64,000 nucleotides of DNA, from assembly GCA_021776245.1 (NCBI GenBank), contig JAJFGF010000054.1, positions 310,001 to 374,000 of the forward strand. Direction: 5' to 3'. A program made the translations under genes and the position numbers. This DNA comes from Hyphococcus sp. Its GTDB lineage: Bacteria > Pseudomonadota > Alphaproteobacteria > Caulobacterales > Parvularculaceae. Below the pieces are notes generated by a model, which was not told the origin of the DNA, did not search any database, and worked only from the letters and a program-made list of their open reading frames with translations. Numbering within the stretch: position 1 is the first letter of the stretch; each line of letters starts with the position of its first letter. Shown here piece after piece: positions 8,303 to 17,102 of this stretch.

Positions 8303-8410
8303 GATAACCCCTTAAGGCGCTGGCGCCTGTAACTTGCGCCAATTACACACGGTGCCTTCTGGCCCGTCAACATGATAGGCATTGGAAGGCATAGCAGGAA
8401 CATAATCCTC

Positions 8411-10237
8411 ATGAATAGCGGGGTCATGAATATACTTCAGGATGCGGCGGCTCAATTCCAGCGTGGCCGGTTCCTTGAAGCGTTGGCGTCCAGCGAAGCC
8501 GCGTTGAAGCATGCGCCGAATCATCCGGAAGCGCTGCATCTGAAAGCCTTGGCGCTGGGCAGGCTCCAGCGCATTGAAGAGGCCCTGCCGTTTTTTGACG
8601 CCGCGGCGGCGCGTCATCCTCAGCGCCACGCGATCCTCGCCAATAAGGGGAACGCATTGCGGGCGGTGGAACGCATTGATGAGGCCATCGAAGCCTATAC
8701 AGCATCAGTTGCGGCCAATCCCAATTTTGCAAATGGTTGGGCTGGCCTCGGCGGCGCCTGTCGCCAAACAGGCGAGATTGACAAAGCTGAGGATGCCTTT
8801 CGAAGGGCGCTTGTCGCGGAACCCAATGACGCTGGCACATTGAATAATCTCGGTCTACTTTTGACTGACGCCAATCGTCGTGAAGAAGCGGTCGCCGCGT
8901 TTTCCAGCGCGCTTGCGGCGCGGCCCGATATGGTTTTTGCGCTCGTTAACCGGGGCGCTGCCTTGCGTTCTATTGGTCGTATCGATGAGGCGCTTGCCGA
9001 TCATCGGCGCGCCGCGGCGCTGGCCCCTGAAGACCCGGAAACTCAATACCAGCTCGCCAACACGCTGCGCCAGGCGGGCCTCATGGCCGAGGCGGAAAGC
9101 GCCTATCAGGCGGCTCTGCGCGCGGCGCCAGCGCGCGTGAATATTCATCGGGATTACGCTCGTCTGCTGTGGGAAATGGGAGAATCCGGCCGCTTTCTCG
9201 AGCCTCTTGAACAGGCGATTGCGGCGGAGCCGCATGCTTATCTGTTGACCTTAAAGGGCGAGCTTGCAATGCGCGCCGGGCAGTTGGCGGTGGCTGAGCA
9301 GGCCGCGACCCAAGCTATTGCAGTTGACGCACGCTGTTCGGTCGGGCACCGGATTATTGGCCGTGTGCGCCGTCATGAAAGCAATGTTGACGCGGCTACA
9401 ACGTCTTTGGAGGCCTCTTTTCGGCTGGCGCCGGACGATTTTGAAACGCTTCACGAGCTTGCGGAAACGCTTCTTGTCGGCGGCGATGTTGAACGGGCCC
9501 TGGATCTTCTTCGAACGGAGCCTCCGCGCGAGCACCTGCAAAAACATATCGCACTCAAAACGATCGCTATGCGTTTGTCAGGAGACGAGGAATACCGGCG
9601 GTTATATGATTATGACCGTTTCACCCGCAAAATCATGATTGAGCCGCCAGCGGGCTTTGCGAACCTTGCCGCCTTCAATGATGCGCTGGCGGCAGCGATT
9701 GTGCCGCTCCATGCAACAAGGCAGCAGCCGCTGGATCAGACGCTTTATGGCGGCACTCAATCTTTCGGGCGGCTTTGGGACGAACCAAATCCGGTAATTC
9801 AGGCGCTCAAGCGGCAGCTTTTAGAAACTGCAAGAACCTATGTCGCGGGCTTGCCCGACGACCCCGATCATCCGTTTCTGGCGCAAAAATCCATGGCGCT
9901 GGACTGCGCCGGGGCCTGGTCGGTGGTGCTTTCATCCGGTGGCGGGCATGTGGATCATATCCATCCCGAAGGCTGGATCAGCGCCTCCTACTATGTTCGG
10001 ATCCCTCAGGAAGTCGCCGGCCTTAACCAGGACGGCGGCGACAAAGCCGGGTTTTTGAGACTTGGGGCGTCGGGCGTTGATGGCGTCAAACTGCCGGCTG
10101 AGCGATGGGTCAAACCGGAGGAAGGCGCCGTGGTGTTTTTCCCTTCCTATATCTGGCACGGCGTCGAAAATTTCGCGTCTCAGAGCCCGCGCATAACCGC
10201 CCCTTTTGACCTCGCTCCAGCGCCGCCCGCCCGTTAA
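8411..10237 (+). CDS. TPR protein with C-terminal 2OG-Fe(II) oxygenase domain
   Basis: About 608 residues from the ATG at 8411 (an ATG at 8426 is an alternative). The N-terminal 370 residues are a string of 34-residue TPR units (for example NHPEALHLKALALGRLQRIEEA, DAGTLNNLGLLLTDANRREEA). The last 200 residues are a putative 2OG-Fe(II) oxygenase: GGGHVDHIHPEGWISASYYV supplies the likely metal His ligands, and FPSYIWHGVENF the distal His, then an Arg before the end for 2-oxoglutarate. Such fusions are thought to hydroxylate peptides or glycans, but the substrate is unknown. It is directly upstream of a TonB receptor and close to a TPR-sulfotransferase, which suggests a shared modification or uptake function. 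Confidence 0.85.
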   Translation: MNSGVMNILQDAAAQFQRGRFLEALASSEAALKHAPNHPEALHLKALALGRLQRIEEALPFFDAAAARHPQRHAILANKGNALRAVERIDEAIEAYTASVAANPNFANGWAGLGGACRQTGEIDKAEDAFRRALVAEPNDAGTLNNLGLLLTDANRREEAVAAFSSALAARPDMVFALVNRGAALRSIGRIDEALADHRRAAALAPEDPETQYQLANTLRQAGLMAEAESAYQAALRAAPARVNIHRDYARLLWEMGESGRFLEPLEQAIAAEPHAYLLTLKGELAMRAGQLAVAEQAATQAIAVDARCSVGHRIIGRVRRHESNVDAATTSLEASFRLAPDDFETLHELAETLLVGGDVERALDLLRTEPPREHLQKHIALKTIAMRLSGDEEYRRLYDYDRFTRKIMIEPPAGFANLAAFNDALAAAIVPLHATRQQPLDQTLYGGTQSFGRLWDEPNPVIQALKRQLLETARTYVAGLPDDPDHPFLAQKSMALDCAGAWSVVLSSGGGHVDHIHPEGWISASYYVRIPQEVAGLNQDGGDKAGFLRLGASGVDGVKLPAERWVKPEEGAVVFFPSYIWHGVENFASQSPRITAPFDLAPAPPAR

Positions 10238-10248
10238 GTCCCCGTTAA
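10234..10248. promoter_or_regulatory. CtrA-type box TTAA-N7-TTAA
   Basis: TTAAGTCCCCGTTAA is an exact match to the spacing of the CtrA response-regulator site known from Caulobacter. It covers the stop codon of the TPR/2OG gene and lies 220 bases before the TonB receptor start. The match is by pattern only. It is stronger because further boxes of the same form occur near cpaA, slt and DUF2794 in this window. Confidence 0.4.
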
Positions 10249-10309
10249 GCATATTTGTTGTGATATTGCCACACTCACCCCGAGAGTGCGCCGCCGGCTC
10301 GGTTGCTTG

Positions 10310-10338
10310 TTGACCTTATTGTCATCGCGGCCATAGCT
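10310..10338 (+). promoter_or_regulatory. possible sigma-70 promoter of the TonB receptor
   Basis: TTGACC (10310-10315), a 17-base spacer and ATAGCT (10333-10338) form a weak promoter candidate in the 230-base gap. The transcript would have an untranslated leader of about 120 bases, ending in a strong ribosome site (GGAGG at 10453-10457). The -10 is poor, so this is tentative. Confidence 0.25.
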
Positions 10339-10467
10339 TGCTGCCAGCCGTCGGCTCGCCGCTGGCGATCATCGTGCCCTTTTCTCGGGGGGGCGAAATA
10401 CGCGGTTGTCCTGCCTTCTCGGGTCTGGGCCGTCGTGCTTTGTGTTTAACTCGGAGGGATAATCATA

Positions 10468-13380
10468 ATGTCAAGAAAGCGTCTTGCTGGGCGTTTCCTA
10501 CGCACCACAATGCTATCCGGCGCCGCAGCTGTTGCAGCGATGCCGGCCTTTGCCCAATCGGGCGATGCCGATGATACGATCGTCGTATCTGGTACACGTA
10601 TTCAACGTGCAGATTTGAATGCGCCTAGCCCTGTCACCACGGTTAGTTCCGAACAGCTTGTTTTGACCAACACGGTCAACTCAGAGCAGTTCCTCAACAC
10701 GCTGCCACAGGTGATTCCATCATTCGACCAGACCTCTAACAACCCAGGCGATGGTTCTGCACGGGTTTCTTTGCGCGGCCTCGGTACCGGTCGTACGCTG
10801 GTTTTGGTTGATGGCGCACGTTTCGTGGGTCTTGGCCCAAGCTTCGTTGTCGACCTTAACAACATTCCGTCGGCGCTGGTTGAACGGATCGACGTTGTTA
10901 CGGGCGGCGCGTCAGCGGTTTACGGCTCAGATGCTGTTGCCGGTGTTGTCAACTTCATCCTGAAGAAAGACTTCGAAGGCATTCAGCTTGATGTTTCTCA
11001 TGAGTTGTCAGCGGCTGGCTGGGATGGCAACCAGACCAATGTTGCACTTACCGCAGGTGGTAATTTCGCGGACGGTCGCGGTAATGCGGTTGTGTTTGCT
11101 TCATACACAAATCGCGAAGCGCTGTTTCAGGGTGATCGCACCTTGTCAGCAGAAACGTTCTTCGATCCAGGCGCAGGCAACACGGCTAATGGCTTTATCC
11201 TTGGCGGTTCGTCTAACATTCCGGGCGTTCGTTTCCGCGGCGCCACGTCGTCGAACTTCAATATCGCTGATCCGTCAGTCATCGACCCGCTTTGCGGAGC
11301 CGGCAATGCTAACAGCTGCTTTGGCTTCTGGAATAATGGCGGTTCGGGCGCAGCAGGCGACATTCGCGGCCTTCGCTTTGGCGGAGCTGGCGGCGTAACT
11401 GACCTCTATAACTACGCTCCGGCCAACTATCTGCAGTTGCCGCAGGAACGCTACAACATCACAGCCATGGCGTCCTATGAGATCAATGATCACATCGAAC
11501 TGTATATGCGTGGTGTGTTCTCTGAAACCGTTGTCGATAGCCAGCTGGCGCCGACACCGACGGGCGCTATTCCGGTTGTGATTAACATTGACAACCCAGC
11601 CATTCCGGCGGCGTTGCTGCCAATCATTACTGGTGACCCTGGTTCTTATTCAGGCGGTACAACTGCAAACATTCGCTTCCACAAGCGTTTTGAAGAGCTG
11701 GGCACGCGGAATTCGTTGCGTGACACCACTGGCTTCCAGATCCTCACCGGTCTTCGCGGCGATCTGAATGACACGTGGTCTTACGACACGTTCCTCAATT
11801 TCTCACGTTCGACGGTATCGCAAATCCAAACCGGCAACATCTCGACTGCTGCCGTTCAAGCTGCGGTTCTTTGCGACACTGGCCCAACAGCTGTTTTAAG
11901 TGGTTGTACAGCGCCTTACGTCGATATCTTCGGCGGTGTCGGCGGCGTCTCGGCAGCGGGTGCAGCGTTTATCACACGCACCGGCGCACAGATTGACGAA
12001 ATTGAGCAGACCCAGTGGGTCGGCACGCTTTCGGGCGATCTCGACGGCCTTCGGATGCCTTGGGCTGAATCCGGGGTTGCTCTCGTTGTCGGCGCTGAAT
12101 ATCGCGAGCTATTTGCGCGTTCAGTTCCTGACTCGGTTCTCGGCCCGGATGTTCGGGGCTTCAACGCTTCGCTTCCAGTCGGCGGTCGCTATGACGTCTA
12201 TGAAGCCTTCGGCGAAGTTCAGATCCCGGTTATTACCGGCAAGCCGTTCTTCGACAGCTTTGTGATTAATGGGGCTTACCGTTATTCTGATTACTCGGTC
12301 ACGAATGTTGGCGGTGTTCACACCTTTGCTGTTGGCGGCGACTGGTCGCCGATTCCGGAAGTTCGTTTCCGGGCGCAGTTCCAGCGTGCGGTTCGCGCGC
12401 CAAATATTGGCGAGCTGTTCTCGGCGTTCTCGAACGGCTTCCCGGGCGCTCAGGATCCTTGTTCCGGCGGCGCATTCGGTAGCTTCTCACCGGCGACGCT
12501 TGTCGCAACATGTACGGCGACAGGTGTTCCTGCAGCCAATGTTGGGGGTGGCTTCCAATCGAACGGCCAGATCCAGGTCCTTGGCGGCGGCAACCCGAAC
12601 CTCTTCCAGGAGACCGGCGACACGCTGACCATCGGCATGGTGTGGCAGCCAGAGGTTGTAGACGGTCTCTCGTTGCAGGTCGATTTCTGGGATGTGGACA
12701 TCAAGAACGCAATTACGACGATCTCGTTGCAAACTGTTCTTAATGAGTGCCACTTGTCTCCAAGCATCGCCAGCCAATGTGCGATTCTTGCAGCTGCTCG
12801 TGATCCGGCTACCGGTGAACTCGGCGGCTCGCCTGCGACCTCACCACGGCTTGGTACGGTCAACGCAGCGAGCATCAAAGCACGCGGTATTGACGCCAAT
12901 ATCTCCTATTCATTCGACGTAATGAATGGCTCGGCGTCCATCCAGTACTACGGTACGTACACACTGAAGGCAGACACCCAAAGTTCGGCTACGGCGCCAA
13001 TCGTAACCTGTGCGGGTGAATATGGTCTTGAGTGCGGCGAACCAACGCCGGAATATAAGCACACAGCTCAAATCGGCTATACTCAAGGTCCGTTGACCAC
13101 CAGCTTACGCTGGCGCGCTATCGGCGGAGTAATGGCTGATGATGCGACGCAAGTGTTCATTGGCGATCTCTCCGACAATGTTGGCTTTACCAACTATATC
13201 GATGTGACAACGCAATATGCGGTCAATGAAAATCTTGACCTGACCGTTGGCGTAAAGAACATCACCGGTAAAGATGCGCCGGCGCTTGGTTCGACTGCGT
13301 CTGAGCAGGGCAACACATGGCCGGCGACCTACACGCCGTTCGGCCGGCAACTGTTCTTCGGTGCGTCGCTCCGCTTCTAA
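10468..13380 (+). CDS. TonB-dependent outer-membrane receptor
   Basis: A 970-residue protein. Signal peptide 1-30 (AAAVAAMPAFAQ), a TonB-box-like DDTIVVSGTRI just after it, a plug domain (SARVSLRGLGTGRTLVLVDG, VERIDVVTGGASAVYGSDAVAGVVNFI) and a C-terminal barrel of alternating beta strands ending in the aromatic residue Phe (LFFGASLRF), as expected for Bam-dependent insertion. Large size and Asn/Ser/Gly-rich loops fit the class that imports carbohydrates or peptides rather than simple siderophores, but the ligand is not evident. Codon use (many GGT, CGT, GTT, TTC) suggests high expression. A strong terminator follows. Flanking TPR-oxygenase, methyltransferase and TPR-sulfotransferase genes form a recurring neighbourhood. 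Confidence 0.92.
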   Translation: MSRKRLAGRFLRTTMLSGAAAVAAMPAFAQSGDADDTIVVSGTRIQRADLNAPSPVTTVSSEQLVLTNTVNSEQFLNTLPQVIPSFDQTSNNPGDGSARVSLRGLGTGRTLVLVDGARFVGLGPSFVVDLNNIPSALVERIDVVTGGASAVYGSDAVAGVVNFILKKDFEGIQLDVSHELSAAGWDGNQTNVALTAGGNFADGRGNAVVFASYTNREALFQGDRTLSAETFFDPGAGNTANGFILGGSSNIPGVRFRGATSSNFNIADPSVIDPLCGAGNANSCFGFWNNGGSGAAGDIRGLRFGGAGGVTDLYNYAPANYLQLPQERYNITAMASYEINDHIELYMRGVFSETVVDSQLAPTPTGAIPVVINIDNPAIPAALLPIITGDPGSYSGGTTANIRFHKRFEELGTRNSLRDTTGFQILTGLRGDLNDTWSYDTFLNFSRSTVSQIQTGNISTAAVQAAVLCDTGPTAVLSGCTAPYVDIFGGVGGVSAAGAAFITRTGAQIDEIEQTQWVGTLSGDLDGLRMPWAESGVALVVGAEYRELFARSVPDSVLGPDVRGFNASLPVGGRYDVYEAFGEVQIPVITGKPFFDSFVINGAYRYSDYSVTNVGGVHTFAVGGDWSPIPEVRFRAQFQRAVRAPNIGELFSAFSNGFPGAQDPCSGGAFGSFSPATLVATCTATGVPAANVGGGFQSNGQIQVLGGGNPNLFQETGDTLTIGMVWQPEVVDGLSLQVDFWDVDIKNAITTISLQTVLNECHLSPSIASQCAILAAARDPATGELGGSPATSPRLGTVNAASIKARGIDANISYSFDVMNGSASIQYYGTYTLKADTQSSATAPIVTCAGEYGLECGEPTPEYKHTAQIGYTQGPLTTSLRWRAIGGVMADDATQVFIGDLSDNVGFTNYIDVTTQYAVNENLDLTVGVKNITGKDAPALGSTASEQGNTWPATYTPFGRQLFFGASLRF

Positions 13381-13407
13381 GCGAAACGCATCGATACAAA
13401 GATTGGG

Positions 13408-13438
13408 AACGGCGGGCTTCGGCCCGCCGTTTTCTTTT
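13408..13438 (+). terminator. Rho-independent terminator of the TonB receptor
   Basis: AACGGCGGGC (13408-13417) and GCCCGCCGTT (13422-13431) form a perfect 10-bp stem capped by a TTCG tetraloop and followed by a T-rich tract (TCTTTTG). It lies 28 bases after the receptor stop and before the methyltransferase, so the receptor is probably its own transcription unit. Confidence 0.9.
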
Positions 13439-13465
13439 GTGCGGAAATTGCGTAGGTATCGCCGC

Positions 13466-14467
13466 ATGGTTACGAAATCAGGTTCGCCCTCACGTTCTTC
13501 GATGGCTTCTTCCAGTCATTGGGAAAATTACTGGGACGGCGCAGGCGCCACGCATGATGCGCGGGATGCGGCAGTCACTGGCGTGGCAAAAAGCGAGGCT
13601 TTCCAGTCCGTCTGGCGGGCTTTTTTTGATCAAATCAACGCAGAACATGATAGCCGCGCCAGCGCTCTTTTGTTTCTGGATCTAGCCTGCGGCGCCGGTG
13701 TTGTCACAGACATCGCGTTTTCGGCTCTTGCGGCCCCGCTGCAAAAAGAACTTTGCTCATTCGGTGTGGATTATTCGATTTCTGCGGCCCGTCAGTTTTC
13801 TTCAAAATTTCAATCTTCCGGCGTCTGCGCAAACGGCGTTGTTGCCGACGCTTTGGCGTTGCCCTTTCGGTCCGCTTCCATCGATATCGCAGTCAGTCAG
13901 TTCGGGCTCGAATATGCCGGCGTGGGCGCAATTATTGACGCCGGTGGGCTGATCGCGCCGCGGGGCAAGATTATGTGCCTTTCCCATTACCGCGCCGGGG
14001 CAATTGAGGTCGAATGCAGCGAGAATCTTCGCCTGGCCGATACGATCCTGTCGAGTGAAGTCTTCGGTTTTGCGCGCGGTCTATTTGTCCAGCTTGGCGA
14101 CCCGCAGGCGCCGCAAAAGCTGAGTGTAGCGTTACAAATCCTGCGCGGCGTTGCAGATGAAAGCCCGGCCTCCGCAGGCAGACGGCTGTTGACGAGGCTG
14201 GTGGCGGATTTGAACCGGCTCGCGGCGCGCCGCGCCGCTTTTGATCCCCGTGAGGCGCTTGGCTGGATCGATGCAAATGCAGCAGAAATCTCGATGTACC
14301 GGGACCGAATGCAATCCATGACCGGCGCAGCCCTTGACCCGGTGCAGATCGGCGAGATCGTAGAGCGCTGGAAAGCTAACGGTCTTGAGGTCGACGACCC
14401 CGCGCCCGTGGTCATGGATAGCGTTTCGGCGCCTTCGGCCTGGCGGCTTAGCGCCCGGCGACCGTGA
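13466..14467 (+). CDS. class I SAM-dependent methyltransferase
   Basis: About 333 residues from the ATG at 13466; MASSSH at 13502 is an alternative start. Motif I is LFLDLACGAGVVTDIA, followed by an acidic strand end (FGVDYS) and motif IV region VSQFGLEYAG, typical of Methyltransf_11/25 enzymes. The C-terminal half (helices rich in Arg and Ala) has no domain I recognise. Small molecule or protein substrate is unknown. The position between the TonB receptor and the TPR-sulfotransferase suggests a link to that cluster, though the terminator at 13408-13438 separates it from the receptor. Confidence 0.75.
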   Translation: MVTKSGSPSRSSMASSSHWENYWDGAGATHDARDAAVTGVAKSEAFQSVWRAFFDQINAEHDSRASALLFLDLACGAGVVTDIAFSALAAPLQKELCSFGVDYSISAARQFSSKFQSSGVCANGVVADALALPFRSASIDIAVSQFGLEYAGVGAIIDAGGLIAPRGKIMCLSHYRAGAIEVECSENLRLADTILSSEVFGFARGLFVQLGDPQAPQKLSVALQILRGVADESPASAGRRLLTRLVADLNRLAARRAAFDPREALGWIDANAAEISMYRDRMQSMTGAALDPVQIGEIVERWKANGLEVDDPAPVVMDSVSAPSAWRLSARRP

Positions 14468-14519
14468 AATTTGGCTGCCTGTTATTTCTATTATTGTGCG
14501 TTTTGACCCTGCTGCAGGC

Positions 14520-16535
14520 TCAACTGCCGGATTTGGAAACCAGCGCTCCTGTTTCCAGATCGACGCCGGCTTGCTCCAGTGAGGTTTTGAGCGGCGTCAG
14601 AAACTGTAAATAAGGCTTGGTCGAGTTTAAATGTTCCGCCGATGGGGGCTTTCGAACCTGGGCTGCGCTAAAAGTGATCACGGCGCGCTCTTCTTTGTAA
14701 TATTCAAGGCAATTTGCGTCCCACTTGAGGTCACAAAAATCAACCAAACGCCGTAGTTCTGTTTCAAAATTGACGACCAAATCCTCATACTGAATAAACG
14801 CCATTTTTGGGCCCAGTATTTTCGACCAGTGGGCGGCGATGCGCGAATGCTGGCCGTAATAATGGCCGATATAGGGAAGCGAATTTGCGAATTGCCAGGG
14901 ACGGGTGAAATTGCGCCTGAAGATCGAAAACCCGGTTTCCATGGGATTTCGTCTGATATGGATGATCCGCGCTTCGGGAAAAACGTGCCGGATAAGTCCA
15001 ACGACCAGAAAATTGTTTGGTTGTTTGTCGGTAATAAAGGGTGCGTTATTGACGCCATATTCGCGATATTGATCAAAATATTTCTGGCGAATGGCGTCAA
15101 TAATATCCTGCGGAATCTCGCCTCCATGCCAGCCGGCTTGGTCCGCCCATGCATCAAATTCCCGTTGGGCAAAAGGCATGACCGGCAGCTCGCCGGCGCA
15201 GGCTATATCGTTGTGCGCCGCCAGCGCGCTCTCAAGAAGCGTGGTGCCGGAACGCGGCATGCCGACGATAAAAATCGGCGCTGGCCGCCTTGCGCGCTCA
15301 GCGTCGCTCACCGGCGGGTCATAGTCAAATACGCGGATCAAGCGATCGACAGATTTTTCATGACTGGCCGGATCATAACGCGCATCGGCGTCAGTCTCCG
15401 CGAGCAACATTTTTAAACGGCACGCCTCCGCCCATGCGCCAAATGCCGCATCTGGAATTTTGCGCCGATGAAAGCCGTCGCCGGCGGTAAACCAACAAAG
15501 CGCCCGGTGCTCAAATTGCAAATCTTCGTGGCGCCCAAGCATTTGTAGACGCTCGATTTCGTCGTCGGAAAGGCGGCCGCCTGTGGCTGAAGCAAGCTGA
15601 CCATACGCCTCCACATTTTGCGGGTCTGCTTTGAGCGCTTCACGGGAAAGTTCCGCCGCTTCCTCGAAACGGCCAAGAAAAGTCATGAGCCGCGACAAGC
15701 CGGCCTTGGCTTCCGAATGATCGGGCTCAAGGTTTAGCGCGCGCAGAAAATAATCCTCAGCGCCGTCAAGGTCGCGCGCGCTTAACAAATACCGGCCCAG
15801 TGTTGCAAGATGATCGGCTTTTTGGGGCGTTGCGTCTGCCAATGGTTTGTAGGCTTCAACCGCGCGCGCAAAAAATCCCGGCTGCGCATAAGCGAAGGCG
15901 AGCGCAACGCGCGCTGCCTCTTCATCTGGCGATGCTTTTAGCCACGCTGATGCGGATTCAATAAGCCCGTCCCAGTTACTCGTTTGGCGCGCGATATGCG
16001 TGCGCAAGCGTAGCGCATGTGGATGACCCGGAGCGAATCTTTCAAAATTGTCGAGTGCGTCGCTGGCGTTCTGATAATCCCCAATCTCAAAGCAGGCGCC
16101 GGCCGCGCGTAACGCAAGCGCCGCGTGATCAGGGTTGATGGAAAGTGCTTTTGTCAGCGCTTCCGCAGCACGGGTAAAATTACCTTGTTTGCCGCTAAGA
16201 TCGCCAACTCGACCCCAGACCTCGAATTTATCCGGCGTATTTACTCCGGCTTGTTCCGCAGTTTGAAGCGCAGCGGCGAGATCGCCCTCGCATTCCTGCA
16301 GGATCGATTGATTGAGAAGAAACCGCCAGTTGCCTGGCGCAGTGTTAAGCGCTGACATAATCAATCGGCGCGCTTCGTCGAGTTGGCCAATTTCGGCAAG
16401 ACTGACCCCAAGCAAACTCATCGCGTCGGCATTGTCCGGATCCGCCGCCAGAAGTTGGCGGCACATTTCAATGGCCGCTTGGTCATCGCCGTTGAGGCGG
16501 GCGGCTGACGCTTGATCCAGTAGGCCGTTCGGCAT
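14520..16535 (-). CDS. TPR protein with C-terminal sulfotransferase domain
   Basis: A 671-residue protein. Residues 1-400 are TPR units (QAAIEMCRQLLAADPDNADAMSLLG and many repeats). Residues about 420-670 are a PAPS-dependent sulfotransferase: FIVGMPRSGTTLLE is the 5'-phosphosulfate loop, and HIRRNPMETGFSIFRRNF the 3'-phosphate region. The family is widespread in alphaproteobacteria beside TonB receptors; targets are mostly unknown and could be tyrosines, glycans or lipids. A ribosome site GAGGA precedes the start. It is convergent with the methyltransferase 52 bases away. The same TPR architecture occurs in the 2OG-oxygenase gene at 8411. Confidence 0.88.
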   Translation of the reverse strand: MPNGLLDQASAARLNGDDQAAIEMCRQLLAADPDNADAMSLLGVSLAEIGQLDEARRLIMSALNTAPGNWRFLLNQSILQECEGDLAAALQTAEQAGVNTPDKFEVWGRVGDLSGKQGNFTRAAEALTKALSINPDHAALALRAAGACFEIGDYQNASDALDNFERFAPGHPHALRLRTHIARQTSNWDGLIESASAWLKASPDEEAARVALAFAYAQPGFFARAVEAYKPLADATPQKADHLATLGRYLLSARDLDGAEDYFLRALNLEPDHSEAKAGLSRLMTFLGRFEEAAELSREALKADPQNVEAYGQLASATGGRLSDDEIERLQMLGRHEDLQFEHRALCWFTAGDGFHRRKIPDAAFGAWAEACRLKMLLAETDADARYDPASHEKSVDRLIRVFDYDPPVSDAERARRPAPIFIVGMPRSGTTLLESALAAHNDIACAGELPVMPFAQREFDAWADQAGWHGGEIPQDIIDAIRQKYFDQYREYGVNNAPFITDKQPNNFLVVGLIRHVFPEARIIHIRRNPMETGFSIFRRNFTRPWQFANSLPYIGHYYGQHSRIAAHWSKILGPKMAFIQYEDLVVNFETELRRLVDFCDLKWDANCLEYYKEERAVITFSAAQVRKPPSAEHLNSTKPYLQFLTPLKTSLEQAGVDLETGALVSKSGS

Positions 16536-17039
16536 GTTTGTTCCTCAAGCCTAAATGATAATGGCGTTCCAACGCCGCTATTTCGTAGCCCGCAGGAAGC
16601 CTACTAAAGCGTCTCGCGGCGGTCTGAACATGCATGCACATAGCTTATCGATCAGCAGCCCGTCCAGAACCCAGCGGCCGGTGCGGCGCCCAACGCTGAC
16701 CGCTTGGCGGCGTAAACAGGCATGGCGATCGGCTGGCGCCGGCTATTTGTGAATGCAGTCAATTTGCCAGCCTTTTTCAGTGATTGCCGTGGGCGGGGCG
16801 GCGTTAAAATTCCCTGGAAAAGAAACAGATGGTGTTTCATGCCGTCCAAAAGCGGACACCGAAGTCAGCCTATTGCCGGTATTCGCCATCGCCGAGAAAT
16901 TTAAAACCCGAATTAGCATCCTGTCTGAACAGTTAAAGGCTCAGCACTGGTTCTCAGGGAAATAGGTCTAATACGCTGAAATTGTTATTATTTTCATGAA
17001 GTTTGCGCGAACAGCAGAAGCGCGTGAAGAGAGATTGTA
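16536..17039. other. long intergenic stretch, nothing recognised
   Basis: About 500 bases between the sulfotransferase gene and the oxyR promoter contain only short open frames with no family resemblance, no clear ribosome sites, and no hairpin that I would call. A possible 70-residue frame at 16753-16965 has no support. The last 100 bases become A/T-rich towards oxyR. Confidence 0.5.
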
Positions 17040-17079
17040 TTGAATGTGGAGATGGTAAATCTATAATATATTGATTATA
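17040..17079 (+). promoter_or_regulatory. oxyR promoter with palindrome over the -10
   Basis: TTGAAT (17040-17045), a 16-base spacer and a perfect TATAAT (17062-17067) form a good sigma-70 promoter. The -10 is one arm of TATAAT-ATATTG-ATTATA (17062-17079), a perfect inverted repeat placed to occlude the promoter, as expected for LysR-type autoregulation. A ribosome site AAAGGAGG lies at 17086-17093. Confidence 0.55.
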
Positions 17080-17102
17080 TCGATTAAAGGAGGCCGCCTC
17101 AT

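Noticed and set aside
8312-8389. Tiny minus-strand frame (26 residues, MPSNAYHVDGPEGTVCNWRKL...) directly upstream of the secreted protein gene.
   Set aside because: No ribosome site and no family match. It ends 9 bases before the next start codon and could be a leader peptide, but the longer upstream frame is only the antisense of the TPR gene.
16753-16965. 70-residue frame in the long gap before oxyR.
   Set aside because: No ribosome site, no hydrophobic or family pattern and no neighbour logic.
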